Assembly (NCBI RefSeq): GCF_014648915.1
Contig: NZ_BMSA01000001.1
Span: 186,001 to 250,000, forward strand
Length of the DNA: 64,000 nt
Origin: Streptomyces phaeofaciens
GTDB taxonomy: Bacteria; Actinomycetota; Actinomycetes; Streptomycetales; Streptomycetaceae
Direction: 5' to 3'
This document shows, piece by piece, positions 16,242 through 24,316 of the stretch. Numbering within the stretch: the first letter of the stretch is position 1; every line of letters begins with the position of its first letter. The position numbers and the translations under genes are program-made. Below the pieces are notes generated by a model. That model did not search any database. It was given only the letters and a program-made list of their open reading frames with translations, and was not told the DNA's origin.

Positions 16242-16260
16242 ACCACCGCGGCCCGGTGGT
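16242..16260. terminator. Hairpin between convergent TerD and esterase genes
   Basis: ACCACCG and CGGTGGT pair (7 bp) around CGGCC. It abuts the esterase stop codon and could end transcripts from both sides. Confidence 0.5.
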
Positions 16261-17235
16261 TCACTCGGCGAGCAGCCGCCGCAGCCAGTCCACGTGCGCC
16301 GCCCGGGCCGACCGGGACAGCGCGGCCTGGGGGGCGAAGCCGTCGAAACCGTGGAAGCCGCCCGGCCAGACGTGGAGTTCGGCGATCCCGCCGGCCTGCC
16401 AGAGCCGCGAGGCGAAGGCGACGACCTCGTCCCGGAAGGTCTCCGCGGAGCCCACGTCGAGGAAGGCCGGTGGCAGCGCGGAGAGGTCCTCGGCACGGGC
16501 GGGCGCCGCGTAGGGGGAGACGTCGGGGCCGCCCCGCCGCTCGCCGAGCAGGGCCGTCCAGCCGGTCTCGTTCGCGGTGCGGTCCCAGACCCCGAGACCC
16601 GCCATCTGGTGGGCGGACGGGGTGTCGTTGCGGTCGTCGAGCATCGGGCAGAGCAGCAGCTGGCCGATCGGCCGCGGGCCCCCGCGGTCGCGCAGCAGCA
16701 GCGCGAGCGCGGCGGTGAGACCGCCGCCCGCGCTCGCCCCGGCGATCACGATCCGCTCCGGGTCCCCGCCCAGCTCCTTGGCGTGCTCCGCCGTCCACAG
16801 CAGACCGGCGTACACGTCCTCGACCGGCGCGGGATACGGGTGTTCGGGGGCCAGCCGGTACTCCACCGACACCACGACCATGTCCAGTTCCCGCGCCCAG
16901 TCCAGGGCGAAGTCCACGCCGACGCGGTTGGTGCCGATGACCATGCCGCCGCCGTGCACGTGGTAGACGACGGGGCGCGGGCGGGCGGGCGCCGGGCCGG
17001 TGGGCCGGCAGATCAGCAGGGAGATCTCCGGGGAGCCCTCCGGCCCCGGCACCACACGGTCCTCGACCTCGAAGGCGCCGCCCGCCGTCAGGTCCAGGTC
17101 GGCCAGCATCGCCATGCCCGGCCCCTGGCGGACGGCCTCGATGTCCTCCGGGTACAGCGCGGGCGAGATCGCGTCCTTGATCAGCTCCAGGACTGCGGCG
17201 AGTTCGGGGTCGAAGGGCGGCGGGACGGACGTCAT
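16261..17235 (-). CDS. HSL-family esterase/lipase
   Basis: 324 residues. HGGG (94-97) forms the oxyanion hole of the hormone-sensitive-lipase family, GASAGG has nucleophile S168, DVGSAETFRDE the Asp and GGFHGFDGF the His. It would hydrolyse short-chain esters in the cytosol. Three 18-base repeats lie in its upstream region. It stands alone between convergent TerD and the upstream FkbM gene on the same strand. Confidence 0.9.
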   Translation of the reverse strand: MTSVPPPFDPELAAVLELIKDAISPALYPEDIEAVRQGPGMAMLADLDLTAGGAFEVEDRVVPGPEGSPEISLLICRPTGPAPARPRPVVYHVHGGGMVIGTNRVGVDFALDWARELDMVVVSVEYRLAPEHPYPAPVEDVYAGLLWTAEHAKELGGDPERIVIAGASAGGGLTAALALLLRDRGGPRPIGQLLLCPMLDDRNDTPSAHQMAGLGVWDRTANETGWTALLGERRGGPDVSPYAAPARAEDLSALPPAFLDVGSAETFRDEVVAFASRLWQAGGIAELHVWPGGFHGFDGFAPQAALSRSARAAHVDWLRRLLAE

Positions 17236-17368
17236 GACTTCTCCTCACACGGACAACGCGGCGGCTCGGCAGCTCGGCGGCTCGTGCCGTGCGCCCATGA
17301 TCCGTCCTCGCGGGGCCGCCTCGGGCGCCGCCGTACGGCGGGACCTGCCCGCCGCACGGCGGGTGGTG

Positions 17369-17422
17369 CACCATCCACCGCCACGGCACCATCCACCGCC
17401 ACGCCACCACCGACCGCCACGG
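17369..17422. repeat. Three tandem 18-bp repeats
   Basis: Units at 17369, 17387 and 17405 (CACCATCCACCGCCACGG and variants) lie between the FkbM stop and the esterase start. One DNA strand is nearly free of G-to-C balance (C-rich). Confidence 0.75.
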
Positions 17423-17433
17423 TTCGGCGACCG

Positions 17434-18438
17434 CTACGGCTTGGGAGCCGCCTCCGCGCGCATCATCACGCAGTCGAACTCGATCACGCGGCCCGTGGTC
17501 GCCTCGCGGGTCACCGGGTACATGCCGGAGATCCCGAAGCCCTCGGCCTCGTACGCGGCGACGGCCTCGCCCATGGTGGGGCTGCCCTCGTAGAGCCGCA
17601 GGCAGGCGACCTCGGACTGCATGCCGACGAACTCCCCGATCCGCTTGCCGGCGCCGGCGAACACCTCGAGGTCGTAGCCCTGGGTGTCCATCTTGAGGTA
17701 GGGGACGGGGGCGGTCAGGCCGTCGAGCGCCTCGTCCATCACCTCGTCCAGCCGGCGGATGCGGATCTCCTCGGTGTCGGACTTCTTGAACCGGCTGTAG
17801 CGGTCCTTGCCGTAGTCGCTGGGCGGCAGCAGGGAGTTCATCGTCATCCAGCTGGTGTGGATCTCGGCCGTCGCCTCCTCGCGGCCCAGGCCGCACTGGT
17901 ACACCCGCCACTCGGGGTCGTTCTCGGCGGCCTTCTCCAGCTTGGCGAACGTCGCCGACGTCGGCTCGAAGGAGACGATCCGGCCGGTGTAGCCGGCCCT
18001 GCGCAGCCGCTTGGCGTACTGCCCGGTGTTGGCGCCCACGTCGAACACGCAGTTCACGCCGTACAGCCCGAGCATGGCCGTCACATGCTGGACGCACAGG
18101 TACTCGGCAGCGGCGAGCTGCATCTTGCGCTCGTCCACCCGCTCCGGCGCGTCCATGAGCACCAGCGCGCCGGACTCGCCGAGCGGTACGACGCCCTGCC
18201 GCGGGATCTCGGTCCGTTCACCGCCCTGCGTGCGCCGCAGCAGCCAGGTGTCCTTGTCCACCCCGGTCACCTGGTACGGGCCGCCGCGCCGGGAGAGCAC
18301 CGTGGTGCCGGGGGCGACCTCGGTCGCCCGGTAGGGCGTGCCGCGGCGGGAGACCACCGCCGTTCCCGGACCGAGGTCGGTCACCTGGACGCCGAGGCGG
18401 GGCAGGAGTCGGAGCAGTCGTCGAAAAAGGGTCTGCAT
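17434..18438 (-). CDS. FkbM-family methyltransferase
   Basis: 334 residues. Residues about 130-334 form the SAM-binding fold: VFDVGANTGQYAKRLR (motif I), VSFEPTSATF, and LKMDTQGYDLEVFAGA. FkbM enzymes O-methylate sugars, lipids or polyketides. The first 90 residues are unusual: a repeated SRRG-x-PY segment (about 30-35 and 48-53) that I do not recognise. No biosynthetic cluster is adjacent, so the substrate is unknown. ATG 18438 directly follows GGGGA. Confidence 0.85.
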   Translation of the reverse strand: MQTLFRRLLRLLPRLGVQVTDLGPGTAVVSRRGTPYRATEVAPGTTVLSRRGGPYQVTGVDKDTWLLRRTQGGERTEIPRQGVVPLGESGALVLMDAPERVDERKMQLAAAEYLCVQHVTAMLGLYGVNCVFDVGANTGQYAKRLRRAGYTGRIVSFEPTSATFAKLEKAAENDPEWRVYQCGLGREEATAEIHTSWMTMNSLLPPSDYGKDRYSRFKKSDTEEIRIRRLDEVMDEALDGLTAPVPYLKMDTQGYDLEVFAGAGKRIGEFVGMQSEVACLRLYEGSPTMGEAVAAYEAEGFGISGMYPVTREATTGRVIEFDCVMMRAEAAPKP

Positions 18439-18609
18439 TCCCCAGCCCTATCAGACATGAAGGGGAGCGGTCTGCGGGTTGAACGACTTTCGACTTCCGG
18501 TTACCCGAAGGAAACGCGCGGGACCTCCGGGGGCGGCTCCTTGACTTCGAGAGCACTCCAGCGCCTAGCGTCACCGGGGCAGAGGAAGAGCCGGAGGGCG
18601 GAGACGGAC

Positions 18610-19491
18610 ATGCGTGTGGGTGTGCACATCAACCAGTTCGGCAACACCGGGGGCGCGCCCGCCCTCGGGGCCGAGCTGGCGGCGGCGGGGGCCGCGGCGG
18701 AGGCGGCCGGGGTGAGCCGGCTGTCGGTGATGGACCACTACTTCCAGATGGAGTTCAACGGCGGGGCCGAGGCGCCCATGCTGGAGGCGTACTCGACCCT
18801 CGCGTACCTCGCGGCCCACACCTCCACGATGAAGCTCGGGGCTCTGGTGACGGGGGTGACGTACCGGCACCCCGGGCTGCTCGCCAAGATCGTCACCACC
18901 CTCGACGTGCTCTCCGGCGGCCGTGCCTCGCTGGGCATCGGGGCCGCCTGGTACGACCGTGAGCACGAAGGTCTGGGTGTGCCGTTCCCGCCGGTCGCCG
19001 AGCGGTTCGAGCGGCTGGAGGAGACCCTCCAGGTGTGTCTGCGGATGTGGGACCCGGACGACGACGGGCCCTTCGTCGGCCGCCACTACCAGCTGCGGGA
19101 GACCCTGTGCGTCCCGGCGCCGGTCGCCGCTCCGCGCCCGGAGATCCTGATCGGCGGCGGGGGCGAGCGCAAGACGCTGCGGCTGGTCGCCCGGTACGCG
19201 GACGCCTGCAACCTGTTCGCCGCGGGCCCGGCCCTGGTCCGGCACAAGCTCGACGTCCTGCGCGAGCACTGCGATGCCGAGGGGCGCGACTACGACACGG
19301 TCCTGAAGACCATCACGTATACCGCCGACCCGGCCACCGAGGGCGACCTCGACGCCTTCCTGGCCGACATCTCGGGCTACAGCGAGCTCGGTGTCGACAC
19401 GGTGATCCTGGCGCCGAAGCTGGGGGAGACGGCCGGCTGGATCGAGCGGTTCGTGGCCCCGGTGGTGGAACGGCTGGCCGAGCTGGACTGA
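18610..19491 (+). CDS. LLM-class F420-dependent oxidoreductase
   Basis: 293 residues with the luciferase-like TIM barrel. VMDHYFQM, LEAYSTLAYLAAHTSTMKLG, VTYRHPGLLAKIVTTLDVLSGGR and LGIGAAWYDREHEGLG are the typical F420-binding blocks. It would move hydride between F420H2 and an unknown substrate. GGAG before ATG 18610 sets the start. Confidence 0.9.
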   Translation: MRVGVHINQFGNTGGAPALGAELAAAGAAAEAAGVSRLSVMDHYFQMEFNGGAEAPMLEAYSTLAYLAAHTSTMKLGALVTGVTYRHPGLLAKIVTTLDVLSGGRASLGIGAAWYDREHEGLGVPFPPVAERFERLEETLQVCLRMWDPDDDGPFVGRHYQLRETLCVPAPVAAPRPEILIGGGGERKTLRLVARYADACNLFAAGPALVRHKLDVLREHCDAEGRDYDTVLKTITYTADPATEGDLDAFLADISGYSELGVDTVILAPKLGETAGWIERFVAPVVERLAELD

Positions 19492-19536
19492 GCCGGGCCG
19501 GGCCGGGCCGGTCCGGGACGAGAGCCGGAGCTGGAC

Positions 19537-19568
19537 CGAGGGGCCGCGGCAACCGCCGCGGCCCCTCG
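19537..19568. terminator. Strong bidirectional hairpin
   Basis: Arms 19537-19550 and 19555-19568 pair perfectly (14 bp) with an AACC loop, between two convergent genes (LLM oxidoreductase and FMN reductase). Confidence 0.8.
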
Positions 19569-19602
19569 TGCTGGCTGCCGGTCCTGCCGGTCCTGCCGGA
19601 CG

Positions 19603-20163
19603 TCAGGCGGCGACGGCGTCCGCGTGGCCGTGCAGACGGGACACGACCTCGGTCAGCTGCGCGGCGACCTCGGCGTCGTCGACCGGGTGGGTCTCGGCGA
19701 AGCGGGTCAGGGAGCCGGGGATGGAGAGCTTGAGGTCCTCGATCACCTTGCCGCCCGCGATGCCCACGGCCTTGCGGGCCTCGTCCTGCGCCCACACGCC
19801 GCCGAACTGGCCGAAGGCGGTGCCGACCACGGCGACGGGCTTGCCGCCGAAGGCGCCGGCGCCGTACGGGCGGGACAGCCAGTCGATGGCGTTCTTCAGG
19901 ACGGCCGGGATGGTGCCGTTGTACTCGGGGGAGAAGAGCAGGAAGGCGTCGGCGGCCTGGGCGGCCTCACGCAGCTTGGCGGCCGCGGCCGGGACGCTGC
20001 CCTCGACGTCGATGTCCTCGTTGTAGAAGGGGATCTCGGCCAGGCCCTCGAAGAGGTCGACCTCGGCGCCCTGGGGAGCGAGCTTGACCGCGGCCTCGGC
20101 GAGCTGGCGGTTGGTCGAACCGGCGCGAAGGCTGCCGACGAGCGCGAGAATGCGGACGGACAT
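19603..20163 (-). CDS. NADPH-dependent FMN reductase / quinone oxidoreductase
   Basis: 186 residues, flavodoxin-like. GSLRAGSTNRQLAE binds the FMN phosphate and SPEYNGTIPAVLKNAIDWLSR the isoalloxazine ring. It is a cytosolic NAD(P)H-driven reductase of flavin, quinones or azo compounds. A TetR gene is divergent, with two identical 12-base palindromes in the 126-base gap, so this is a likely redox- or quinone-induced gene. Confidence 0.9.
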   Translation of the reverse strand: MSVRILALVGSLRAGSTNRQLAEAAVKLAPQGAEVDLFEGLAEIPFYNEDIDVEGSVPAAAAKLREAAQAADAFLLFSPEYNGTIPAVLKNAIDWLSRPYGAGAFGGKPVAVVGTAFGQFGGVWAQDEARKAVGIAGGKVIEDLKLSIPGSLTRFAETHPVDDAEVAAQLTEVVSRLHGHADAVAA

Positions 20164-20211
20164 GGGTTACTCCCAAGGGGGCGGGGGGCTGAAACAGTGC
20201 CGTAACGATCC

Positions 20212-20259
20212 GGACCGGGGTCCGTTTAATGTTGTAGCACTCTAACCGGACCGGGGTCC
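20212..20259. promoter_or_regulatory. Twin GGACCGGGGTCC operators between FMN reductase and tetR
   Basis: The palindrome GGACC-GG-GGTCC occurs at 20212-20223 and 20248-20259, centres 36 bases apart. Each copy is preceded by CC and followed by (A)GTTT, which extends the symmetry of the second copy (AAC..GTT). They are the probable binding sites of the divergent TetR protein. Confidence 0.75.
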
Positions 20260-20289
20260 AGTTTCATTCCCGTGCTTTACGCTGTGTTC

Positions 20290-20982
20290 ATGTCCGCCGA
20301 CCTGCCGCTCTTCTCGAACGTCCAGGGGATCACCGGCGAGCCCGAGTTGTTGCAGCTCGGGCCGGCCGGGGACGAGCCGTGCCTGCGTGCCGACGCGGCC
20401 CGCAACCGGGCCAGGCTGCTGGACGCGGCCGCCCGGCTGATCGCCGAGCACGGCGCGGCCGGCGTCACCATGGAGGCGGTCGCGGCCGCGGCGAACGTGG
20501 GCAAGGGCACGGTGTTCCGCCGCTTCGGCGACCGCACCGGACTGCTCACGGCGCTCCTGGACCACTCCGAGCGCAAGTTCCAGGCCGCCTTCCTGACCGG
20601 TCCCGCGCCGATGGGCCCCGGCGCGCCGCCCGTCGAGCGGCTGCGGGCCTTCGGCCACGCCCTGCTGCGGCGCACCGTCGACGAACTCGACCTCCAGCTC
20701 GCGGCCGAACCCGACCCGGCCCGCCGCTTCTCCGTGCCGGCCCGCCGGGTCCTGCACGGCCATGTGCTTCTGCTGCTGCGCCAGGCCGTGCCCGACGCCG
20801 ACTGCGAGCTGCTCGCCCACACGCTGATGGGCTACCTCAACCCCGCCCTCGTCCACCATCTGACCCGGCAGTGCGGGATGCCGCTGGGGCGGCTGGAGAG
20901 CGGGTGGGGCGACCTGGTGGACCGGCTCACGGCCGCCGCGGTGTGCGTCGCCGACGGACCGGACCCGGACCGCGTGGCTTGA
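20290..20982 (+). CDS. TetR-family regulator
   Basis: 230 residues. The helix-turn-helix is at about 45-75: GVTMEAVAAAANVGKGTVFRRFGDRTGL. The C-terminal ligand domain is variable. ATG 20290 is chosen; an in-frame upstream start gives six extra residues. No ribosome site is visible and a TACGCT hexamer is 6 bases upstream, so the message may be leaderless. It likely represses itself and the FMN reductase. Confidence 0.85.
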   Translation: MSADLPLFSNVQGITGEPELLQLGPAGDEPCLRADAARNRARLLDAAARLIAEHGAAGVTMEAVAAAANVGKGTVFRRFGDRTGLLTALLDHSERKFQAAFLTGPAPMGPGAPPVERLRAFGHALLRRTVDELDLQLAAEPDPARRFSVPARRVLHGHVLLLLRQAVPDADCELLAHTLMGYLNPALVHHLTRQCGMPLGRLESGWGDLVDRLTAAAVCVADGPDPDRVA

Positions 20983-21123
20983 CGGTGTGCCGCCGGTCGG
21001 CCGTTCCCCGCCCGGCGCCCCGTTCGTGATCACGGTCCCCACCAGGGTCTTTGACGGTTCATCACATACGGACGTCCCCCGGGCGGAACCCCGCGCACGG
21101 CTTCTGCCAAGATGCCGTACGTC

Positions 21124-22161
21124 ATGGTGCAGATACCGAACCCGCCCGCGTCGACGCAGTCGCCGGCGCCGCGCTCCGTACCCACGAGCGCCGACGTGGC
21201 CCGTCTGGCCGGCGTCTCGCGCGCGACCGTCTCCTACGTCCTGAACAACACCAGCGCGGTCCGCATCAGCGAACCCACCCGCCGCCGGGTCCACGAGGCG
21301 GCGAAGGAGCTCGGCTACGTGCCGCACGCGGCCGCCCGCAGCCTGCGCGCCGGACACAGCCGGATGGTGCTGATGCCCGCCCCGCCCGTCCCGGCGGGTC
21401 CGCTCTACAGCCAGTTCGTGCACGACTTCCAGGGCGCCCTCAGCCGGCTCGACTACACCGTCGTCCAGTACGGCGCCAGCGGGCTGCGCGGTGACGACGC
21501 CGCCCGGGCCTGGGCCGAACTGCGTCCGGTCGCCGTCCTGGTGCCCGGCCCCGGCCTCGGCCCGGAGGGGGTGGACATCCTCAAGCGCTCCGGCGCCCGC
21601 GCCGTGGTGACCCTCAGCTCCGAGCGCGTCGAGGGCGCCCACGCGCTCCTCATGGACCACGACGGCGTCGGCCGCAGCGCCGCCACCCACCTCTACGCCC
21701 GCGGAAGACGCCGGATCGGGGTGGTGGTCCCCGACGAGCGCGGCATGGACATGTTCTCCGTACCCCGGCTCGCGGGCGCCCGGGATGCCCTGCGCGACAC
21801 CGACGCGACCGTCACCGTGCTGCCCCTGGCGTTCACCGAGGAGTCCGCCGCGGAGCTCGCCGCCCAGTGGCCGCGGCTGGGGCTGGACTCCGTGTTCGCG
21901 TACAACGACGAGTACGCCATGCTGCTGATGCGGGCCCTCCAGGACGAGGGTGTGCGGATCCCCGAGGACACGGCCGTGATCGGCGCCGACGACCTGCTGC
22001 TCGGCCGGCTGCTGCGGCCCCGGCTCAGTACCGTCCGCATAGCGCTGCCCTTTGGCCGCGACCTCGCGGAGCTGGTCGACCGCGCGGTGCGCAACCCGGG
22101 CGCGGCGCCCGAGGCGCACGAACTGCTGGCGGCTACGGTGGTGCACCGCGACTCCAGCTGA
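21124..22161 (+). CDS. LacI-family regulator
   Basis: 345 residues. The LacI helix-turn-helix is at about 22-45 (ADVARLAGVSRATVSYVLNN), then the hinge (ARSLRAGHS) and a periplasmic-binding-protein-like domain with VFAYNDEYAMLLMRAL. ATG 21124 is used; ATG 21112 in frame is an alternative. It lies 146 bases before an aldehyde dehydrogenase gene on the same strand, which may be a target, although no operator pair is obvious. Confidence 0.85.
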   Translation: MVQIPNPPASTQSPAPRSVPTSADVARLAGVSRATVSYVLNNTSAVRISEPTRRRVHEAAKELGYVPHAAARSLRAGHSRMVLMPAPPVPAGPLYSQFVHDFQGALSRLDYTVVQYGASGLRGDDAARAWAELRPVAVLVPGPGLGPEGVDILKRSGARAVVTLSSERVEGAHALLMDHDGVGRSAATHLYARGRRRIGVVVPDERGMDMFSVPRLAGARDALRDTDATVTVLPLAFTEESAAELAAQWPRLGLDSVFAYNDEYAMLLMRALQDEGVRIPEDTAVIGADDLLLGRLLRPRLSTVRIALPFGRDLAELVDRAVRNPGAAPEAHELLAATVVHRDSS

Positions 22162-22307
22162 TCGCGCAGGTCCCGCCGTGCCCCGACCTCCCGGGAACAG
22201 GGACGGATCCCGGGGCAGGCCCCAGGACTAGGATGTTGCGCGCTCAACCAGATGGGACTTCGCTCCCCGAGCCGGGAGTCCCGCGGGTCACCGATCGGAG
22301 AGTCCTG

Positions 22308-23753
22308 ATGCCGCTGCTCGACCCCCAGAACTGGCAGACCTCGCAGCCCCGGCCCCTGACCGGAGCGGAGCACCCCGTCACCGAGCCCGCCACCGGCGAG
22401 CGGCTCGGCACGGTCGTCCTGGCAGCCGCCCAGGACGTCGCCCCGGCCACCGAGGCCGCCCGCGCCGCCCAGGCCGAATGGGCCCGCCTCCCGCACTTCG
22501 TCCGGGCCGGCGTGCTGCGCAAGGCCGGTGACCTGTTCGCCGCGCACGCCGACGAACTGCGCGGCTGGATCGTCCGCGAGTCCGGCTCCATCCCCGGCAA
22601 GGCCGACTTCGAGCTGCACGTCGCCGCCCAGGAGTGCTACGAGGCGGCCGCCCTCGCCTCCCGCCCGGCCGGCCAGGTCCTGCCCAGCGAGGCCCCGCGG
22701 CTGTCGTACACCCGACGGGTCCCGGTCGGTGTCGTCGGTGTGATCGCGCCGTTCAACGCCCCGCTGATCCTCTCCATCCGCTCCGTCGCGCCCGCCCTGG
22801 CGCTCGGCAACGCGGTCGTCCTGAAGCCGGACCCGCGCACGGCGGTGTGCGGCGGCCTGGCCCTGGCCGCCGTCCTCGCCGAGGCCGGTCTGCCCGAGGG
22901 GCTGCTGCACGTCCTGCCGGGCGGTGCCGACACCGGTGCCGCCCTGGTCGCCGACCCGCGTGTCCCGGTGATCTCCTTCACCGGCTCCACCGCCGCCGGC
23001 CGGGCGGTCGGCGAGGCCGCCGGACGCCATCTCAAGCGCGCCCATCTCGAACTCGGCGGCAACTCCGCGTTGATCGTCCTGGAGGACGCCGACCTCGACG
23101 CGGTGATCTCCACGGCCGCCTGGGGCTCGTTCTTCCACCAGGGCCAGATCTGCATGACCACCGGCCGCCACCTGGTGCACGCCTCCCTCTACGAGGAGTA
23201 CGTCGAGCGGCTCGCGGCCAAGGCCGACTCCCTGGCCGTCGGCGACCCGCACCGCGCCCAGGTGCACCTCGGCCCGCTCATCGACGACGGCCAGCTGGCC
23301 AAGGTGCACGGGCTGGTCGAGGCCAGCACGGCCGCCGGCGCCAAGCTCGCCGCCGGCGGCACGCACGAGAGCCGCTTCTACCGGCCGACCGTCCTCGCGG
23401 GCGTGGACGAGCGCACCCCCGCCTACACGGAGGAGGTCTTCGGCCCGGTGGCGCCGGTCCGTGCCTTCGGCACCCCGGACGAGGCCGCCGCGCTGGCCGC
23501 GGCCGGCGCCTACGGGCTCTCCCTGGGCATCGTCACCCGCGACGCCGCCCGCGGCCTGGACCTCGCCGAACGCATCCCGACCGGCATCGTGCACATCAAC
23601 GACCAGACGGTGAACGACGAGGCCGTGGCACCCTTCGGCGGCGTCGCCGCCTCCGGCACCGGCGCCCGCTTCGGCGGCGAGTCCAACCTCGACGCCTTCA
23701 CCGACATCCGCTGGACGACCGTGCGCGGCGACGTGGCACCGTACCCGTTCTGA
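22308..23753 (+). CDS. Aldehyde dehydrogenase, benzaldehyde-dehydrogenase-like
   Basis: 481 residues. NAD(P) contacts are in IAPFNAPL and LKPDPRT; FTGSTAAG, catalytic E248 in HLELGGN and C282 in GQICMTT complete the active site. The closest recalled group is benzaldehyde/vanillin dehydrogenases, which oxidise aromatic aldehydes to acids; that choice is inference. GGAGAG precedes ATG 22308. Confidence 0.9.
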   Translation: MPLLDPQNWQTSQPRPLTGAEHPVTEPATGERLGTVVLAAAQDVAPATEAARAAQAEWARLPHFVRAGVLRKAGDLFAAHADELRGWIVRESGSIPGKADFELHVAAQECYEAAALASRPAGQVLPSEAPRLSYTRRVPVGVVGVIAPFNAPLILSIRSVAPALALGNAVVLKPDPRTAVCGGLALAAVLAEAGLPEGLLHVLPGGADTGAALVADPRVPVISFTGSTAAGRAVGEAAGRHLKRAHLELGGNSALIVLEDADLDAVISTAAWGSFFHQGQICMTTGRHLVHASLYEEYVERLAAKADSLAVGDPHRAQVHLGPLIDDGQLAKVHGLVEASTAAGAKLAAGGTHESRFYRPTVLAGVDERTPAYTEEVFGPVAPVRAFGTPDEAAALAAAGAYGLSLGIVTRDAARGLDLAERIPTGIVHINDQTVNDEAVAPFGGVAASGTGARFGGESNLDAFTDIRWTTVRGDVAPYPF

Positions 23754-23791
23754 GCCCTGCCCCGAGCGGTCCGGCCGCGCGGCCTACCGGG

Positions 23792-24175
23792 TCACTCGGA
23801 CCCGCCCTGGGCGGCCTGCTGCTCCTCGACCGACTTGCGGACCTCGTCCATGTCCAGCTTGCGGGCCTGGCCGATGACGTCCGCCAGGGCGGGCTCGGGC
23901 AGGGCGCCGGGCTGGGCGAACACCGCGACCCGGTCCCTGACGATCATCAGCGTCGGGATCGACTGGATGCCGAAGGCCGCGGCCAGCTCCGGCTGCGCCT
24001 CGGTGTCCACCTTGCCGAACACCAGGTCCGGGTTCTCCTCGGCGGCCTTCTCGTAGACCGGGGCGAACTGACGGCACGGACCGCACCAGGCCGCCCAGAA
24101 GTCGATCAGGACGAAGTCGTTCTCCGTGACCGTCTGGTCGAAGTTCTCCTTGGTCAGCTCCACGGTGCTGCTCAT
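23792..24175 (-). CDS. Thioredoxin
   Basis: 127 residues, slightly longer than the usual 108. WCGPC (30-34) is the active site and the cis-Pro is in SIPTLM. The extra C-terminal 18 residues are charged (Lys/Glu/Gln). It would reduce protein disulfides in the cytosol. It is divergent from a disulfide oxidoreductase gene, so the two may form a redox pair. Confidence 0.95.
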   Translation of the reverse strand: MSSTVELTKENFDQTVTENDFVLIDFWAAWCGPCRQFAPVYEKAAEENPDLVFGKVDTEAQPELAAAFGIQSIPTLMIVRDRVAVFAQPGALPEPALADVIGQARKLDMDEVRKSVEEQQAAQGGSE

Positions 24176-24316
24176 GGCGTGATTCCTCTTCCCGGTGCGT
24201 CCTGCCAGGGGTGTCCCGGCATGGGGTGAGCCGTCCGCACAACACGGCCGGCCGGGTCCGTATTCCGCGCCCCTACCCGTGTGGCCACCGGGCACACCAC
24301 CCACCAGACTGACCCC

